From NCBI GenBank assembly GCA_023388055.1, contig JAEWGW010000011.1:1-64000 (forward strand): a stretch of 64,000 nucleotides of DNA, written 5' to 3'. The notes below the pieces were generated by a model that worked only from the letters and a program-made list of their open reading frames with translations, did no database searches and was not told the origin of the DNA. A program made the position numbers and the translations under genes. Source of the stretch: Bacillota bacterium (GTDB lineage: Bacteria > Bacillota > Bacilli > Paenibacillales > NBRC-103111). How positions within the stretch are numbered: position 1 is the stretch's first letter; every line of letters begins with the position of its first letter. Below, piece by piece: positions 32,180-41,780 of the stretch.

Positions 32180-34512
32180 AGAGCTATCTGGACCTGGTCC
32201 CGATTTTTGCGAGGGTCCATCAAAAGCAGAACCGGATGACCATTATCTGTATTGTGTTGTCGGTTTTCATGGTAACGGCCGTGTTCGGAATGGCGGATAT
32301 GGCCATCCGCGGCCAGAGGCTGCAGGTTATCCAGAGCTCCGGGAGCTGGCATGTTATGGTTTCGGGAGTCAATGCCGAAACTCAGGCAATGCTGAAGTCC
32401 AGGCCGGAGGTCACCTCCGCAGGAGGGTATGCGTTTTTGGACGACAGGCATGGCTTCTCCGTTTCGGGAAAGCCAGTTCTCGTCGAGGGTTTGGATAAAG
32501 GAACCTTCGAGGATATGTTCCCTCTTCATATTACAGAAGGAAGATATCCGGAAAAGGATACGGAAATCGCCTTAAGCGAAAATGCCGTGTTCAGCCTAGG
32601 CGCGGGCTTGGGCGATACGCTCACACTGGAGCGGCCGGGAACCGGCCCCGTGCAGCTGACTGTCGCCGGTATTACAGAGGGGACGTCCTCCATGTTGAGC
32701 CGGGGAACCTTTGTCCTGACGTTCTCGGAGGATGGATACCGGCATACAGTGCCCCGGGACATGTATGACAGCCTCCTGGCCATGAAGCTGTCCCGGTTCA
32801 GCAATATGCAGAAGGTGATTGCGGACATGGCCCAGCAATTTCAGCTGCGCGAGGGTCAAATCCAGCAAAACGGGAATCTTCTGGCGGCAATGGGGCAAAG
32901 CAGGAACAGCTATGTCCTGCAGCTGTATGCCAGCGCAGCCGTTCTCTCCGGCATTATCGTACTGGCGGGTGTGCTGATGATTGCCAGCAGCCTTAACAGC
33001 CATGTGATGCGGCGAACGGAGTTTTTCGGAATGATGCGCTGTTTGGGTGCTACCCGGCAGCAGGTTATGCGGTTTGTCCGCCGGGAGGCGCTGCAGTGGT
33101 GCAAAACCGCTATTCCATGGGGGATCGGTGCGGGAATAGCCGTGGTCTGGGGGTTGTGTGCAGTTCTGAAAATAGCCAATCCCAGTGAATTTGCGGAGCT
33201 TCCCGTTTTTGGAGTGAGCTGGATCGGTGTTGCAGCGGGAGTGGTGGTCGGTTTGCTTACGGTGCTTCTGGCTGCCCGCGCTCCTGCCCGAAGAGCTTCC
33301 CGGGTTTCGCCCTTGGCTGCTTCTACCGGAAGTGCCCACGCTCTGCGGCCGGTCCGTACCGCGGCCAGCACCGCATTCCTCAAGGTGGAAACGGCTCTGG
33401 GCATCCACCATGCGGTAGCAAGCAAAAAAAGCTTCCTGATGGTGGTGGGTTCATTTGCGCTTAGCATCGTCCTGTATCTGTCCTTTTCCACCACAGTGGA
33501 CTTTATGCACCATGCCATCCGGCCGTTGAAGCCGTGGAACCCGGATTTTTCCTTTACCACTACTGACAAAACCGCCTCTCTCGACCCTTCCTTCATTAAA
33601 CGGCTGGAGGGGATGGACCATGTGAAGCGGGTGTACGGCCGGATGTTTGCCAACGGGCTTCCGCTGGAAACCGAAGACGGCCTCCAAAAAGCGGATCTCG
33701 TCTCCTATGAAACGCATCAGTTAAAGTGGGCGGAGGAGAGTCTGCTGGCCGGCTCCATTGAGCCTGTGCGCCAGCCGGGTATGGAGGTGCTGGTGCTTTA
33801 CAAGAAAGACAGCTCCTTACAGGTCGGAGAGCTCCTGCAGTTTCAGATCGGCGGGGTATCACAGCAGGTGAAGGTTGCGGGAATTTTGTCCACCAGCCTC
33901 ATTGCCAGCCAGTCTGGTGTAGAAACGGTAATTTGCTCCGAGGAGCTCTTCAGGAGACTGACCGGTCAAACCGGTTATACCGTAATCGACATTCAGTTGT
34001 CCAAGGGAGCTACGGATGAGACGGTGAAGGAGATCCAGGAGCTTGCCGGAAGAGAGGCTACCTTCTCCGACCGCCGTGCAAGCAACAGTGAGGCGAGGGG
34101 AAGCTACTTTTCTTATGCCCTGTTTATCTACGGGTTTTTGGCGGTGATTGCCTTAATTACCGTTTTCCATATTGTCAATACCATTGCCATGAGCGTACGC
34201 TCCCGCATTCAGCAGTATGGCGCCATGCGGGCTATCGGGATGAGCAGTAAACAGCTGGTCAGAATGATAATGGCGGAGGCGGCTGTTTATGGGGGGGGCG
34301 GGACTGTTGTTGGCTGTGCCCTCGGGCTGCCTCTGCACCAGCTCCTGTACCGGAAGATGATTACCAGCTATTGGGGGGAGGTCTGGCAGATTCCATACGG
34401 TCCGCTTGCTGTCATCAGCCTGATTGTCATTTTGGCTTCCTTTCTGGCGGTGCGCAGGCCGGCCCGGCAGATTCATCAGCTATCCATTGTAGATACAATC
34501 AATGCCCATTAA
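32176..34512 (+). CDS. ABC transporter permease with two FtsX-type modules
   Basis: The 778-residue permease starts with a helix at about 22-42, followed by a large extracytoplasmic domain (MacB_PCD type), helices at about 250-375, another at about 415-435, a second external domain, and helices at about 640-770. This duplicated FtsX arrangement differs from the ten-helix BceB permeases with one large loop. It probably works in removing hydrophobic peptides or lipoprotein-like substrates from the membrane; substrate is unknown. Co-transcribed with the ATPase, and likely controlled by the adjacent two-component system. Confidence 0.9.
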   Translation: MKSYLDLVPIFARVHQKQNRMTIICIVLSVFMVTAVFGMADMAIRGQRLQVIQSSGSWHVMVSGVNAETQAMLKSRPEVTSAGGYAFLDDRHGFSVSGKPVLVEGLDKGTFEDMFPLHITEGRYPEKDTEIALSENAVFSLGAGLGDTLTLERPGTGPVQLTVAGITEGTSSMLSRGTFVLTFSEDGYRHTVPRDMYDSLLAMKLSRFSNMQKVIADMAQQFQLREGQIQQNGNLLAAMGQSRNSYVLQLYASAAVLSGIIVLAGVLMIASSLNSHVMRRTEFFGMMRCLGATRQQVMRFVRREALQWCKTAIPWGIGAGIAVVWGLCAVLKIANPSEFAELPVFGVSWIGVAAGVVVGLLTVLLAARAPARRASRVSPLAASTGSAHALRPVRTAASTAFLKVETALGIHHAVASKKSFLMVVGSFALSIVLYLSFSTTVDFMHHAIRPLKPWNPDFSFTTTDKTASLDPSFIKRLEGMDHVKRVYGRMFANGLPLETEDGLQKADLVSYETHQLKWAEESLLAGSIEPVRQPGMEVLVLYKKDSSLQVGELLQFQIGGVSQQVKVAGILSTSLIASQSGVETVICSEELFRRLTGQTGYTVIDIQLSKGATDETVKEIQELAGREATFSDRRASNSEARGSYFSYALFIYGFLAVIALITVFHIVNTIAMSVRSRIQQYGAMRAIGMSSKQLVRMIMAEAAVYGGGGTVVGCALGLPLHQLLYRKMITSYWGEVWQIPYGPLAVISLIVILASFLAVRRPARQIHQLSIVDTINAH

Positions 34513-34520
34513 GAGTGTGA

Positions 34521-34550
34521 AAAAATAGAGGCTGTGGCCTCTATTTTGTT
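34521..34550 (+). terminator. Rho-independent terminator after the ABC permease
   Basis: AAAATAGAGGC pairs with GCCTCTATTTT, ending in TTTTGTT. Confidence 0.85.
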
Positions 34551-34612
34551 GCTGAAAAAAAGCTCGAATCATGGTAAAATGTGTAGTAAAACCATAGAAG
34601 GTTGTCGAAATT

Positions 34613-37600
34613 ATGACATCATCAAGCGGTGACATTCCACGACGTTACTCCCCATCATGGATGTGGGCGGCTTTGGCCGTTTATGCAGGGCTGTATGTGA
34701 TCCTGCTCCTCATCCGGAATCCGGCGGCTCTCGATGCTGCCATGCCCATCCCCCCGCTGCTGGCGTTCCTGGCCTGCCGTTTTTATTCCCGGTTCCCGCC
34801 GGAGCAAAAGAAGTACAGGAGGCTGCTGGAAGCCGCGTTTCTTTTCCATCTGGCCGGTGATTTGTTTGCGGTTGCCGGACCTTCATTCTTTGCCGACGGT
34901 GAGGCAGGAAGCACCGCCTTTACCGCAGTGAAATTGCTGGTTTATGTTCTCCCCAGGCTGTGCTTTGTGCTGTATCTGATCGGTTATGCCCGCCAATTTA
35001 TGAGCGGCCATTCCCGGATGGAGCTGCTCTGGGACTGGATCACCATTCTGGAATGTGTTGTTGGCACCGTCTGGTTCATTTATCTCCAGGATAACCCCTT
35101 TCGAATCTCCGGACTGGATGCAAAAGCGTCTATTGCACTGGTTTATACAGTACTGTCTCTGTCTATCCTGTCTCTGATTCTGCTGGTTTCCCTGTACGCA
35201 GACAAAAAATCCCGCACCAATGGATTTGTTCTTCTTCTGCTGGGCGTCGGCCTTGCGACCTGCACGGATCTGATTCAAACCTTGCATTTCCGCGTCTTTA
35301 CGGGAACACTGGTGGACATTATCTACAAATCCAGCACGCTTTTGATGGCAGCAGGGATATTGGCTTATCACTGGCCTATGCGCCAGCCCGCCAGCGGCTC
35401 CAGGTGGAGCTGGATGATGCTGGGAGACCGTTCCCTGAAGGCAGGCATCCTGTTTGTGGCTTATCCGCTTCTGGTGATCTTCATGAAGGGTGTTTCCACC
35501 AATGTGCTGCTCTATTTCTCCATCATCATCATGTCCTACTTCCTGGTCCGGCTTTATGCCAAGCAGATCCGGGTGACGAAGAAGCTTCTGGATTCGGAGC
35601 GCCAGTATACGGAAAGTCTGCAGCTGTATCTGAATGTAATTGAGCAATCCCCGTTGTCCATCCTGATTACCGATACGGACGGCAATATTGAATACACCAA
35701 CCCTTTTTTCTCCAAGGTCACCGGGTACCGCAAGGAGGAGGCGTTGGACAAAAACCCCCGGATTCTGCGCACAGGCAAAACACCTGCGGATGTGTATGAG
35801 GACATGTGGGAGACGATTCTGAAGGGCGACATTTGGAAAGGCGAGTTTGTCAACCGGAAGAAGAGCGGCGAGGAATATGAGGAAGCCGTCATTATCTCTC
35901 CGATTAAGAATGCGCAGGACCGGATTACCCATTTCGTTGGCATTAAGGAGGATATCTCCGAGTACAAACGAATCCGCAAGGAGCTGTCCAACCAGCTTTA
36001 TTTTATTAATCAGCTGATCGATACCCTGCCCAATCCTCTGTTCTATGTGGACAAGGAGGAGCGGTTCGTCGGCTGCAACCGGGCTTACGAGGACGCCTTC
36101 CGAATTAACCGCAGCCAGCTCCGGGGCCTCAAGCTTAGTGAATTCGCTCATGTATCCGCCAAAAGCTATGAGGAATTCAGCTGCGCCCGGCAGCAGGTGG
36201 AGGATACGGGCAAGCCGGTGAGTATTATGATGAAGCGGATTTTCGCCGGCCACTTGGAGCGTGATATTCTCTACACGGTCTCCACATACCGGCTGTCTGA
36301 CGGCAGCATCGGCGGATATTTAGGGATCATGACCGACATCAGCGACCTAAAGCAGAAGGAAAAGGAGCTGTTGAATACTAATCATTTTCTGGATACGATT
36401 ATCGACAGCCTGCCGCTGATGCTGTATGTGAAGAATGCGGATACTCTGAGCTTTGATAAGGTGAACCGGGCTTGCAGCGATTTCTTCGGGCTTTCCCCCT
36501 TGGCTATGAACGGCTTGACCAATCTGGATATTTTTCCGGAGGATGTGGCGAAGGCGCTGGATGATACGGATACCCGGGTACTGCGGGAGGGCAAAGCCAT
36601 CAGTGAGATTGAGGTGGTCCATACTGCAGACAAAGGCAGCCGGTATATTCATGCCACCAAGCTGCCCATGGTGGATGCCGACGGCAACCAAACCTATCTG
36701 CTGGGCATATCCGAGGATATCACCGATATGAAGCAGAAGGAAAAGCAGCTGGAGGAGGCTCTGCGGCTGGCGGAGGAAGCCACCCAGGCCAAGTCCCAGT
36801 TCCTGGCGAATATGAGCCACGAAATCCGGACCCCCATGAATGCCATTATCGGACTGGCTTATCTGGCGCTCCGTACGGAGCTGACCGGCAAACAAAAGGA
36901 CTACGTCTCCAAAATACATCATGCAGGAAAATCCCTTTTAGGGGTTCTGAACGATATCCTTGACATCTCCAAAATCGAATCCGGAAAGCTTCAAATGGAG
37001 CAGGTGGACTTTGTGCTGGAGGATGTCATCGGCCAAACCATCGGTCTAGTCAGCCAGCAGGCCCACGACAAGGGACTGGAGCTTCTATCCCGACTGGGGC
37101 CAGGTATTCCCCGGACCTTGAAGGGGGATCCCTTGCGGCTGGGGCAGATTCTGATGAATCTTCTCAGCAATGCCGTGAAATTCACCAGGGAGGGCCAGGT
37201 GGAGATTCAGATCGAGCGGGTTTCCGGTTACCGGGATAAGCTGGAGCTGAAATTCTCCGTCTCCGATACGGGCATCGGTATGACTCTGGACGCTAAGTCC
37301 CGGATGTTCCAGGCCTTCATGCAAGCGGACAATTCCACAACCCGCAAGTACGGCGGAACCGGACTCGGACTGGCCATCAGCAAGGAGCTGGTGGAAATGA
37401 TGGGCGGCTCCATATGGGTGGAGAGTGTGGAAGGAGAAGGCAGTGTATTCAGCTTTAAAGCCTGGTTTGAGGTTGCCGAGGCTGCTCTCACCCACAGCAG
37501 GATTGTGCCGGAACGGCTGGACGGCCTCCGGGTTCTGGTGGTGGACGATAATTATACCGCCCGGGAAATTCTGTCAGAGTATCTGGGACACATGCGCTGC

Positions 37601-39031
37601 CGCGTGGAAACGGCGGAATCCGGTGAAGAGGCCCTGCGCGCCGTAGCCGGGGCAGACCAGAGCCAGCCCTTCGATCTGATCCTCCTGGATTGGAAAATGG
37701 AGGGGATCTGCGGTCTGGAAACCTCTACTCTGATCCGGAACGACCCGTCCATCCGGCACCAGCCGGCCATTGTTCTCGTTACCGCCTTCGGTGAGGACAG
37801 CCTGAAGAAGCAGGCGGAGGAGGCGATGGTGAACGATTATCTGGTGAAGCCGGTGAGTGAATCCATGCTGTTTGATGCGTTGGTGCGGATATTCGCACCG
37901 CCGGCGATTTTGCCGGAGGGCCGCGAAGCCCAGCCGGGCGGCGCCGATATGGAGGGTTATGTCCTGCTGGTGGAGGATCATGAGATCAACCAGCAGATTG
38001 CTGTGGAGCTCTTGACCAGCCGGGGGTTGCGGGTGGATATCGCAGGCAACGGAGCCATTGCAGTAGAGAAAATGAGGAATCAGACCTCCTCAGCGGACCC
38101 GTATCACCTTATTCTGATGGATTTGCAGATGCCGGAGATGGACGGCTTTGAAGCGGCCGCGCGGATCAGGGCCATGGGATATACCCTGCCTATCATCGCG
38201 ATGACGGCCCGGACCCTGCCGGAGGAGCAGGCCATGTGTCTGGCCGCCGGGATGAACGATCATGTGGCGAAGCCCATTGATCCTGATTATCTGTTCGCCA
38301 CGATCCGGCGAATTGCTCATCCTGCACTTCCGGAGGTGGCGGCGGCTGCCGGAGACGGCCAACTGGGGGATACCGCAGCACCGGAGCCGGAAGGGCAGCA
38401 GGAGCATTGGCCTCCGAGCATCCACGGCATTGATCTGGAGGACGGCCTCCGCCGGGTGGGGCATAACGCGGAGCTGTACCGAAGACTGCTGCTCAGCTTT
38501 GCGGATAACCAGGCAGATACGGCCGTACCGATTCGTTATGCGCTCCGGCAAGGGGATCTGGAGACGGTTCAGCGCCTGGTCCACAATCTGAAGGGTGTTA
38601 CGGCAAACCTGGGCATATGGGTCATCAGCGGCTTATGTGACCGGATTGAGCGGAGGCTGCCCCAGGATGGGGAGGAACAGGATGTCAACAGGGAAGCCGA
38701 GGACCTGGAGCAGCTGCTCCGCCGGGTTGTCTGGGAGATTAAGGAACGGATTCCGGCAGATACGGAAGACAAGGCTCTGGTGAAATTCCGCGCGGAGCCC
38801 ACCGTTCAAGCGCTGCAGAAGCTGCTTGGCATGCTTCAGGACAGCGATAGTGAGGCGGTTGACTATTATGAAGCCATCAAGCATGAGCTGGCTATGCTTC
38901 TTTTGCCGGATGAAGAAAGTCACCTGGGACATTGCCTTAAATCTTATGAGTTGGAAGAGGCGGCCACTGTTATTGAGGCCGTTCTTGCCCGCCATCCGGC
39001 TATGAAGGAAAGGAGCCATGACTGCCGATGA
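34613..39031 (+). CDS. Large hybrid sensor histidine kinase (7TM, three PAS, two receivers, Hpt)
   Basis: This 1472-residue protein has, in order: about nine membrane helices (20-325), PAS domains at about 340-455, 465-580 and 590-705, HisKA with His736 (NMSHEIRTPMNAI) and a HATPase domain (DTGIGM, GGTGLGLAIS). Receiver 1 has Asp1026 (LILLDWKMEG, Glu in place of the usual Pro), receiver 2 has Asp1170 (LILMDLQMPEMDG), and an Hpt domain has His1324 (HNLKGVTANLG). It is a complete internal phosphorelay. GAAGG lies upstream of the ATG. Its stop overlaps the next gene start by ATGA, so the HD-GYP regulator is the likely relay target. Confidence 0.93.
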   Translation: MTSSSGDIPRRYSPSWMWAALAVYAGLYVILLLIRNPAALDAAMPIPPLLAFLACRFYSRFPPEQKKYRRLLEAAFLFHLAGDLFAVAGPSFFADGEAGSTAFTAVKLLVYVLPRLCFVLYLIGYARQFMSGHSRMELLWDWITILECVVGTVWFIYLQDNPFRISGLDAKASIALVYTVLSLSILSLILLVSLYADKKSRTNGFVLLLLGVGLATCTDLIQTLHFRVFTGTLVDIIYKSSTLLMAAGILAYHWPMRQPASGSRWSWMMLGDRSLKAGILFVAYPLLVIFMKGVSTNVLLYFSIIIMSYFLVRLYAKQIRVTKKLLDSERQYTESLQLYLNVIEQSPLSILITDTDGNIEYTNPFFSKVTGYRKEEALDKNPRILRTGKTPADVYEDMWETILKGDIWKGEFVNRKKSGEEYEEAVIISPIKNAQDRITHFVGIKEDISEYKRIRKELSNQLYFINQLIDTLPNPLFYVDKEERFVGCNRAYEDAFRINRSQLRGLKLSEFAHVSAKSYEEFSCARQQVEDTGKPVSIMMKRIFAGHLERDILYTVSTYRLSDGSIGGYLGIMTDISDLKQKEKELLNTNHFLDTIIDSLPLMLYVKNADTLSFDKVNRACSDFFGLSPLAMNGLTNLDIFPEDVAKALDDTDTRVLREGKAISEIEVVHTADKGSRYIHATKLPMVDADGNQTYLLGISEDITDMKQKEKQLEEALRLAEEATQAKSQFLANMSHEIRTPMNAIIGLAYLALRTELTGKQKDYVSKIHHAGKSLLGVLNDILDISKIESGKLQMEQVDFVLEDVIGQTIGLVSQQAHDKGLELLSRLGPGIPRTLKGDPLRLGQILMNLLSNAVKFTREGQVEIQIERVSGYRDKLELKFSVSDTGIGMTLDAKSRMFQAFMQADNSTTRKYGGTGLGLAISKELVEMMGGSIWVESVEGEGSVFSFKAWFEVAEAALTHSRIVPERLDGLRVLVVDDNYTAREILSEYLGHMRCRVETAESGEEALRAVAGADQSQPFDLILLDWKMEGICGLETSTLIRNDPSIRHQPAIVLVTAFGEDSLKKQAEEAMVNDYLVKPVSESMLFDALVRIFAPPAILPEGREAQPGGADMEGYVLLVEDHEINQQIAVELLTSRGLRVDIAGNGAIAVEKMRNQTSSADPYHLILMDLQMPEMDGFEAAARIRAMGYTLPIIAMTARTLPEEQAMCLAAGMNDHVAKPIDPDYLFATIRRIAHPALPEVAAAAGDGQLGDTAAPEPEGQQEHWPPSIHGIDLEDGLRRVGHNAELYRRLLLSFADNQADTAVPIRYALRQGDLETVQRLVHNLKGVTANLGIWVISGLCDRIERRLPQDGEEQDVNREAEDLEQLLRRVVWEIKERIPADTEDKALVKFRAEPTVQALQKLLGMLQDSDSEAVDYYEAIKHELAMLLLPDEESHLGHCLKSYELEEAATVIEAVLARHPAMKERSHDCR

Positions 39032-40161
39032 ATAGTAAGCCCGTTATTCTGGTAGTTGACGATACACCCGATAATTTATCTCTGCTCAGCGGTTTGCTGA
39101 AGGAGCATTACAAGGTAAAGGTGGCCACCTCGGGCAGTAAGGCTCTGCAGATTGCCAAGGCCTCTCCGCCCGATCTGCTGCTGCTGGATGTGATGATGCC
39201 CGTGATGGACGGCTACGAAACCTGCCGGCACTTTAAGGAGGACGAGGCGTTAGCGGACATTCCCGTGATTTTCCTGACCGCCAAGAGCGACACGGAGGAT
39301 GAAAATAAGGGGTTTGCCTGCGGGGCAGTGGATTATATCATCAAGCCCATTAGCTCCGTGATTCTCCTCTCCCGGGTAAAAACCCATCTGGAGCTGAAGC
39401 AGACCAAGGATTTTCTGAAGGATCAGAATGAATTCCTGGAGCTGGAGGTCTCGCGGCGGATCAAGGAGATTTCCCGGATTCAGGAGGCCACCATCATGTC
39501 AATGGCCGCCTTGGCGGAAATCCGGGATACGGATACGGGAAACCACATACAGCGTACCAAGCTATACATACAGGAACTGGCCAAATGGCTGTCCAAAACA
39601 AGCAAATACAGCAAACAGCTTAATCAGCAAAGCATTGATCTGATTGTTACCTCCGCCCCTCTTCATGACATCGGAAAGGTGGGGATTCCCGACCATATTC
39701 TGCTGAAGCCCGGCCGCTTGACGCCTGAGGAATTTGATATTATGAAAACTCATACTGTATTGGGCAGAGAAGCGATAGACAGGGCGGAGCGGGTTATGGA
39801 TAAAACGGAAACCTTCCTGCATTATGCCAAGGAAATTGTGTATTCCCACCACGAAAAGTGGAACGGCACCGGTTATCCCGACGGGCTGGCGGGGGAAGAT
39901 ATCCCCTTGTCGGCGCGGCTGATGGCTGTGGCGGATGTGTATGACGCGTTAACCAGCAAACGGGTATATAAGGATGCCTTCAGCCATGATCAGGCGGTAG
40001 AGCACATCGCACGGGAGGCGGGGGTTCATTTTGACCCGGATATTATCGAGGTGTTCCTGAAATGCCAGCACCGCTTCCTGGAAATATCGGATCTGTATAA
40101 AGAGCCGCGGGGCATCTCAGGTAATATACCTGCTCTTCCGGGGGCGACTCTCCTCAAATAG
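39028..40161 (+). CDS. Response regulator with HD-GYP c-di-GMP phosphodiesterase domain
   Basis: The 377-residue protein has a receiver domain with Asp54 (LLLLDVMMPVMDG), a coiled-coil linker (about 130-155) and an HD-GYP domain. HDIGK is at 213-217 and GYPDG at about 282-286, with the further metal histidines in YSHHEKWNGTGYP. It should hydrolyse cyclic di-GMP when phosphorylated by the coupled hybrid kinase. With the GGDEF protein at 8655 it gives both synthesis and breakdown of the second messenger in this window. Confidence 0.93.
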   Translation: MNSKPVILVVDDTPDNLSLLSGLLKEHYKVKVATSGSKALQIAKASPPDLLLLDVMMPVMDGYETCRHFKEDEALADIPVIFLTAKSDTEDENKGFACGAVDYIIKPISSVILLSRVKTHLELKQTKDFLKDQNEFLELEVSRRIKEISRIQEATIMSMAALAEIRDTDTGNHIQRTKLYIQELAKWLSKTSKYSKQLNQQSIDLIVTSAPLHDIGKVGIPDHILLKPGRLTPEEFDIMKTHTVLGREAIDRAERVMDKTETFLHYAKEIVYSHHEKWNGTGYPDGLAGEDIPLSARLMAVADVYDALTSKRVYKDAFSHDQAVEHIAREAGVHFDPDIIEVFLKCQHRFLEISDLYKEPRGISGNIPALPGATLLK

Positions 40162-40303
40162 GCGTTGCCCATTTCGGGCCTCCATCCCTTATCCAGCTTG
40201 CAGCATGGACCAAGGGAAGGAGGAGCCGCTACCGATTTTACCGGAAATAGGCTATAATATATGCATGATGTGATTCTGGCACTATGTTGAGGGGGAGCTT
40301 CTT

Positions 40304-41071
40304 TTGGAAATGCGGGGCATTATGGGCGGGTTCTACCGTGTATCGGAATGGATTATGCGGTTGAGCGCCATCAATCTTTTGTGGGTGATTTGTTCCATCC
40401 CGGTCTTTTTTATGCTGCTGACCATGCTGGCATCGCCGGAAATGACTGTGGATGTTATGCTTTCTTCTTTATGGATAATCGCAATTTTGTGTCCGTTTAC
40501 ATTGATACCCGCCACAGTGGCGATGTACGGTGTTGCCCGCAAGTGGGTGATGGGTGATACGGATGTTCCATTGTTTAAAACCTATTTCCGTTGTTATAAA
40601 GAAAATTACAAACAAGCCATGCTGGGCGGCCTGCTGTTTCTGGTCATCGGTGTGCTGCTGATTGTCTGCATCCGGTTTTATTCCTCCCAGACCAATGCCC
40701 TGCGCTGGCTGTCGTTTCTGTTTATCTCCTTTGGCGTCGTGTATGTCGGTGCATTGTTGAATTTCTTTTCGCTGATGGTCCATTTTCATATGAAGCTGCT
40801 TCAACTGGTGAAGAATGCGTTTATAATGACTATGGGACAGCCGTTCACCTCCATCGGGATCCTGGCTACCAATGCGGTTATTGTGTATATCAGTACCCGG
40901 TACACATTTTTGATCCCCTTCTTCATGGGCAGCGTCAGCGCCTTCGTGACCTTCTGGTATTTCTACCGCGGGTTCCAGCGGCTGCAGGACAAGGCCGAGA
41001 AGGCCAAGGAAAAGGCCGGAGAGCTGGAAGCAGCCGAAGAGGACGAGCTGAACGCGCCGACCAAACTGTAG
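40304..41071 (+). CDS. YesL family membrane protein (DUF624)
   Basis: This 255-residue protein has five to six membrane helices and the YesL pattern: MGGFYRVSEWIMRLSAINLL, WVICSIPVFF, then TLIPATVAMYGVARKWVMGD. The C-terminus is a charged helix (KAEKAKEKAGELEAAEEDE). Family members are often linked to sugar ABC importers, but none is adjacent and the role is unknown. TTG start with GGGGGAG 6 nt before it. A TATAAT lies about 50 nt upstream. Confidence 0.86.
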   Translation: MEMRGIMGGFYRVSEWIMRLSAINLLWVICSIPVFFMLLTMLASPEMTVDVMLSSLWIIAILCPFTLIPATVAMYGVARKWVMGDTDVPLFKTYFRCYKENYKQAMLGGLLFLVIGVLLIVCIRFYSSQTNALRWLSFLFISFGVVYVGALLNFFSLMVHFHMKLLQLVKNAFIMTMGQPFTSIGILATNAVIVYISTRYTFLIPFFMGSVSAFVTFWYFYRGFQRLQDKAEKAKEKAGELEAAEEDELNAPTKL

Positions 41072-41107
41072 ACGGATACGGCTGAAACTGTAGGTATATT
41101 CTGATAT

Positions 41108-41136
41108 TTTACTTTTGCTTCAGCGAAGATTATAAT
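41108..41136 (+). promoter_or_regulatory. Sigma-A promoter of the small RNA
   Basis: TTTACT at 41108-41113 and TATAAT at 41131-41136 are 17 nt apart, placing a transcript start near 41143 with no downstream coding sequence. Confidence 0.65.
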
Positions 41137-41142
41137 ATAGAC

Positions 41143-41357
41143 ACATTCCTGCGATGTGCGTAATGGTCCTCCATTGTTTTGAACCAATGAATGTTTCTAG
41201 GGAGATCAAGATTGTCACGCGGCTGACCTGCCCTCCTGATGCGGGGGACTTCAAAAGCGCGGCTGCGGTCACCCACCTGCGAGAGCGGGTTTGAAGCATA
41301 GAGGACTGGACGGCATAGGCGGGTTACCCAAAAACTCCTTCTTCGGAAGGAGTTTTT
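41143..41357 (+). ncRNA. ssrS: Small structured RNA, probable 6S RNA
   Basis: A good promoter is followed by about 190 nt without a coding frame, and then a strong terminator (41330-41357, AAAAACTCCTTC/GAAGGAGTTTTT). The 5' part (TGTGCG, GGTCCTCCAT) can pair with the 3' part (ATAGAGGACTGG, ACGGCA), giving a long closing stem around a mostly unpaired middle that includes TTTTGAACCAATGAATG. The overall rod shape, length and location are those of 6S RNA, which binds sigma-A RNA polymerase. The identity rests on this resemblance and was not confirmed by a covariance search. Confidence 0.58.
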
Positions 41358-41739
41358 GGTGTTTTCTGGAGAGTGCGCTGGAGTTGGGGACGGGATCATA
41401 TTGGTTATTGGTTGTATGGGCGGGCGGGGGGTGACGTTAATCGGGGCGGAGACGTATGGCGGATGAGGTGTGTGGATGATCATCATAATGAAGGTGGTTT
41501 ACACTCCGATGCCCAATGCTGTATTCTTGCGGACCGTACAGCCTCTATTTGAGCAAATTCGTCACTTCCCCGCCGTTCGCGGACCTAGGAGACGTTATTC
41601 TGGTGCGTAGGCTGTCCAAAATGCTGTTTTGTCCGGAATAGCGGAAGCTGAGTCCGTAAGAACGGCCAAAAGGGTGTTTTTGGTGAAATAGAGGAACCAC
41701 GGTCCGTTAGAGTCTGAAGGTGCGAACCATAACCATAAT
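41358..41739. other. Intergenic region with TCCGTTAGAG-type repeats
   Basis: No gene is supported. From about 41615 to 41713 it contains degenerate copies of the dispersed repeat (TGTCCGGAATAGCGGAAG, AGTCCGTAAGAACGG, GGTCCGTTAGAG), suggesting a decayed array. The rest shows no recognisable structure. Confidence 0.45.
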
Positions 41740-41775
41740 AAAGCCCGGCCTCCCATACGGGAAAGCCGGGCTTCT
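41740..41775 (-). terminator. Rho-independent terminator of xylB
   Basis: AAGCCCGGCTTTCCCG pairs with CGGGAGGCCGGGCTT on the minus strand, followed by TTATTATGG, 6 nt after the stop. Confidence 0.87.
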
Positions 41776-41780
41776 ACGGA

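Noticed and set aside
34883..36253. 456-codon open frame antisense to the hybrid kinase
   Set aside because: No recognisable domain; the sense frame has clear PAS and membrane segments throughout.
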